NCBI GenBank assembly: GCA_903813345.2
Contig: CAIIXF020000008.1
Coordinates: 29,950,005 to 30,014,004, forward strand
Length of the DNA stretch: 64,000 nt
Direction of reading: 5' to 3'
From: Owenia fusiformis
Taxonomy: Eukaryota; Annelida; Polychaeta; Sabellida; Oweniidae
Shown: piece after piece, positions 60,880 to 64,000 of the stretch
Layout of the letters: each line of letters begins with the position of its first letter
Numbering within the stretch: position 1 is the stretch's first letter
Position numbers and translations under genes: made by a program
Notes under the pieces: generated by a model
Told to the model about the DNA's origin: nothing
Database searches by the model: none
Seen by the model: only the letters and a program-made list of their open reading frames with translations

Positions 60880-63800
60880 GTAAGAAAACAAGCAACAGTA
60901 AAACCTGTCTAATCTGAACTCCACTGGGAGGGGCCAAAAGTGTTTAGATTGACAGGTGTTCACATTTCAAGGTTTTTAACATGGAAGTCTGTGGCAGATA
61001 AAATTGAAACAAAAAAGGATTTACCTTGAGAGGTCTTCAGATTATAGAGGTCTTTGTTGAGATTTTCATGTTTTACAATAGATATATTGTAAATACATGG
61101 GTTATAAAATTTGTTGCTATGCTGGTTTTAAGTTCAATATCAGGGTATCCATGATATGAGCAGTATGTAATAAACAAATGTCAGTTTTTTGCCAAACTGC
61201 ATATTATTTATGATTGAAGAATTTCACCATATGTCAAAATATGTTAAAATTACCAGTTTTTTTTTTAGTTATTTCCTTTGTCAGTTTCAACATTGTCATA
61301 TTTTTTGTTGAAACTTGAATAATAGACTGATGGGACTTTTGGAATCAGCAATGAACATATGAGTGAAAATTCCTATCCATTCAGTTTTAGAGAAAAAAGC
61401 ATGAAAAATTAGACTTAATTCCAGATGACTATTGCATTCCATGTATGTAAGCCAGGAGCCTTGGTGATGTATATTATGTGGAATATTCTCACTCACAGCT
61501 TTGGTTAGACACAAATTAGCTGGAACAGTATCAATCAAAATAAATCATTTCAACCAGATGATGTACTAATTAAACATCATCAATGATTTAGATGCCAAAT
61601 AAATATTTTGGACATTCTTCTTCAGTTACCATAGCAAATAGTTAAAGTGACTATAACTACTAGCTACTTCTGTACAAGAAAGGTCAGGAATATTGGAATT
61701 GAAAATATGATTGCCTCAATTCACTATATCAGTTTTAAGTCCATTGCCCAACTGGTTTGCAGATAGGCAGTTGAGAGTTTCTCAACCTGAATGTGTGTCT
61801 ATGTCTATGTCAATTATCTGCAAAAGCCTAATAAGCCCATATAAAGCAGATATATAATTTAACAGTGATAGAATTTGAATTGAGTGTGTGACCAGTAAAG
61901 TTTGATCTTTTATGTCATGTTAGCTCATGTTATGTTATGTTAGCTCATGTTATGTCATGTTAGGTTTGATCATGTCAGTCATAAAGAGGGCAAAATATTA
62001 TGATCAAAGCCTTTCTCATTAAAGTTTTGACCCATATTTTATAAAAGGAGCTTCCTAGAATCTGAAATGAAGCCTTGGTTGTAAAAAGGCATACGATCTG
62101 CAATATCCAAATCATTATTTGGGCTAATTTTTTGGCACACCTCCGGGGAGTCGGTAGGGATGTGGATCGGCAGTGGTTATTTTTTTGTGATTGGATGAAA
62201 AATGAATTTCAAAATAGTTCAGTAAGGATAATTGAATTCTGAGAGTTCTAGGTCCCCCGATAACAAATGGTTCACCTCTTAATACTCACAAGTAGTAATA
62301 GGAGAGTAGTTTAGATGAATGTTATCATTTAGAAAGTTTGTTGATGTCTGTCTCTGTATATTTGACACTTGTGGTACTTGTTCCCTAATTATGTGAGTCC
62401 CTGTTGGAAAATACATGTACACAATCACTGGCTGATCTGGGTCCCCCCTTTGGGTGGACCCAATAAAAAAATTAGGTCAAAAAAGCTGTAAGGCCTCAAA
62501 AAGTGGGCCTTTCTGATCATTACTGGGCCTTCTAAGGCCATATTTTTTAATATTAGGCCAAATTTTGAAGAAAATGGGCCTCAAAATTTCAAAATTTGGG
62601 CTCCCCCTTCTTGGATTCCAGATCTGCCCCTGACAATAAAATTGTTGGTTGTGTTTTAAATTTGAAAGAGTGTGGAATCTTCAAGGAAAAGGCAAGGAGT
62701 CATTTGTTCCAATTATATGAAAATGCTGTGCTAATAAATGTTCAATGACAATTTTAACCATGAAGAGAGTTACACATGATTATTAAAGCTGAATTTTGAT
62801 TTTGAAAGTGTCTAATTTTGATAATTGTGAAAAAGTCCATTTGTAGAATATAGTTATGATTTCCAAGTGAAGAATATGAGAAACTTTTTTTGTGAGGGAT
62901 ACAAATTCTCACTATGCATCTGATGGTCCTCTTTTGGAAATTCTTACATGCCGTGCCTTTTCCTCAAATTTTCTCTTTAACGTTTTAATGAACTGTTTGA
63001 TATTCTAGCATTTTCATACAATTGAGAGTGTCTACTACATGTCTGTTTACTTTATTCCTTGCTAATTCCACTCTTTTCCACTCTATTTTGCATTTCAAAA
63101 CATGACCAACATGGTATTTTACTCACAAGTAGCCCCTAATGTTTTACAGCTAAAATTACCACAACTTGCCTCTTGGTGAAAGATAAACTATTTTGATGAA
63201 GTGAAACAGAAATAAAACAATTTCATGACCAAGAGGGGACCATTAGAAGTGATTACACAAAATTGATGGATTCAAACAGGTTGATTTTTGGATCTATGAA
63301 ACTTGTAGTACTGTACACATAAATTTTTATTTCTGAAAAAAAGATTATTGTTAAAAGAAACTGTTATGGATGCTTATTCAAAATTCTTATGTTTTGTTGA
63401 AGAAAGAAGTCTGAAGAAATACCCCGATAGAGATGATTGATACGTGACAAATGGTCCATCCATTAAAATTTTGACTTTTCATAATATTTAGTAACAAATC
63501 AGTCAGTTGATATCATTTGAATGCAGTATTGAGTAGATGCAGTGAAAATAAGACATTTTGAAAGTCAGGATGTTTCAGTTGATTCTGAAGTTATCTTGAA
63601 ACAAAGCTTTTGTGAAGATCATCATAGTTTTGTTGACCTAGAAAAAAGCATCGTGTTAAATGCTAACCAGATCAGCCAGTTAGAAATAGCAAGAAATAAA
63701 TAGAATTAAACATATACATGTGTACACTCTAAATGGTGTAAAAATAGTGTGAAATAGAGGAATCAGCAAGAAAGAAAGAAATATTCAGGTTTACAGAGAA

Positions 63801-64000
63801 GTTAGAGAAATAAAAAAGGAATCAAGAAAACAGACATACAGTAAAACCTGCCTTAGTGGAACACCTTTGGTATCTTTCAAAGTGTTCCAATCGGGAGGTG
63901 TTCTACTTATAGAGGTTCATTTAAGATATAAGTCAATTATTGGTCTTAGGGCTCTGAAAAGAGTTTTACTAACTGAGGTGTTCCATTTTCCATGTTCAAC
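60880..64000. other. Intron or downstream part of the plus-strand gene
   Basis: No further exon could be supported to the window edge. An ATGTTAGCTCATGTTATG tandem repeat lies at 61908-61972. AAAACCTGTCTAATCTGAAC at 60900 and AAAACCTGCCTTAGTGGAAC at 63842 start related repeats (60900-60975, 63840-63995). Confidence 0.45.
62430..62632. repeat. GGGCC-rich dispersed repeat, copy 3
   Basis: GGCTGATCTGGGTCCCCCC, AAAAAGTGGGCCTTTCTGAT, GGGCCTTCTAAGGCC and AGATCTGCCCC, colinear with the copies at 2373 and 39341. Confidence 0.8.

Overview
The window is eukaryotic nuclear DNA from an invertebrate animal. It is AT-rich, its genes are split by GT-AG introns, intergenic distances are long, and it is saturated with Tc1/mariner-type and foldback DNA transposons. 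The proteins are animal families: 2'-5'-oligoadenylate synthetase (OAS), a Mab-21/cGAS-like nucleotidyltransferase, a cytosolic sulfotransferase and lysocardiolipin acyltransferase. The mix would fit a hemichordate, a mollusc or a similar marine animal, but I cannot fix the phylum. No rRNA, intact tRNA, CRISPR or bacterial feature was seen.

Layout. (1) 1-4200: AT-rich repeats. (2) 4203-5658, minus strand: a single-exon Mab-21/cGAS-like receptor gene, frame-broken by an exact 7-bp tandem duplication. (3) 6-16.8 kb: foldback elements, a mariner relic inside a MITE, and an inverted relic of an OAS last exon (7540-8420, plus strand). (4) 16.9-20.7 kb, minus strand: OAS-A, whose exons carry an N-terminal C2H2 zinc finger followed by the OAS nucleotidyltransferase core; its last exon is missing in place. 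(5) 21.4-22.6 kb: orphan zinc-finger exons and a 554-bp tandem duplication. (6) 28.5-31.6 kb, minus strand: OAS-B, five exons with all phases consistent and the catalytic Asp triad present. (7) 33.8-34.1 kb: a third zinc-finger OAS exon cut short by a foldback element with a tRNA-like core. (8) 37.4-41.5 kb, plus strand: a sulfotransferase with three exons, one nonsense codon and one homopolymer frameshift. (9) 42.2-45.1 kb: two tandem-repeat arrays. (10) 45.9-54.1 kb, minus strand: an LCLAT1-type acyltransferase with two alternative first coding exons, both in phase 0. (11) 54.46 kb to beyond 60.9 kb, plus strand: the 5' part of an unrecognised, probably coiled-coil protein, head-to-head with the acyltransferase across about 310 bp.

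How they fit. The left half holds members of two related template-independent nucleotidyltransferase families, OAS and cGAS-like, which sense foreign nucleic acid and make nucleotide second messengers. The OAS part was expanded by duplication of a block (OAS gene, then an orphan zinc-finger exon, then a shared intergenic segment) and is being eroded by transposons and a probable inversion. The fusion of a C2H2 finger to OAS is the most novel candidate system. The right half looks like ordinary metabolic and housekeeping genes.
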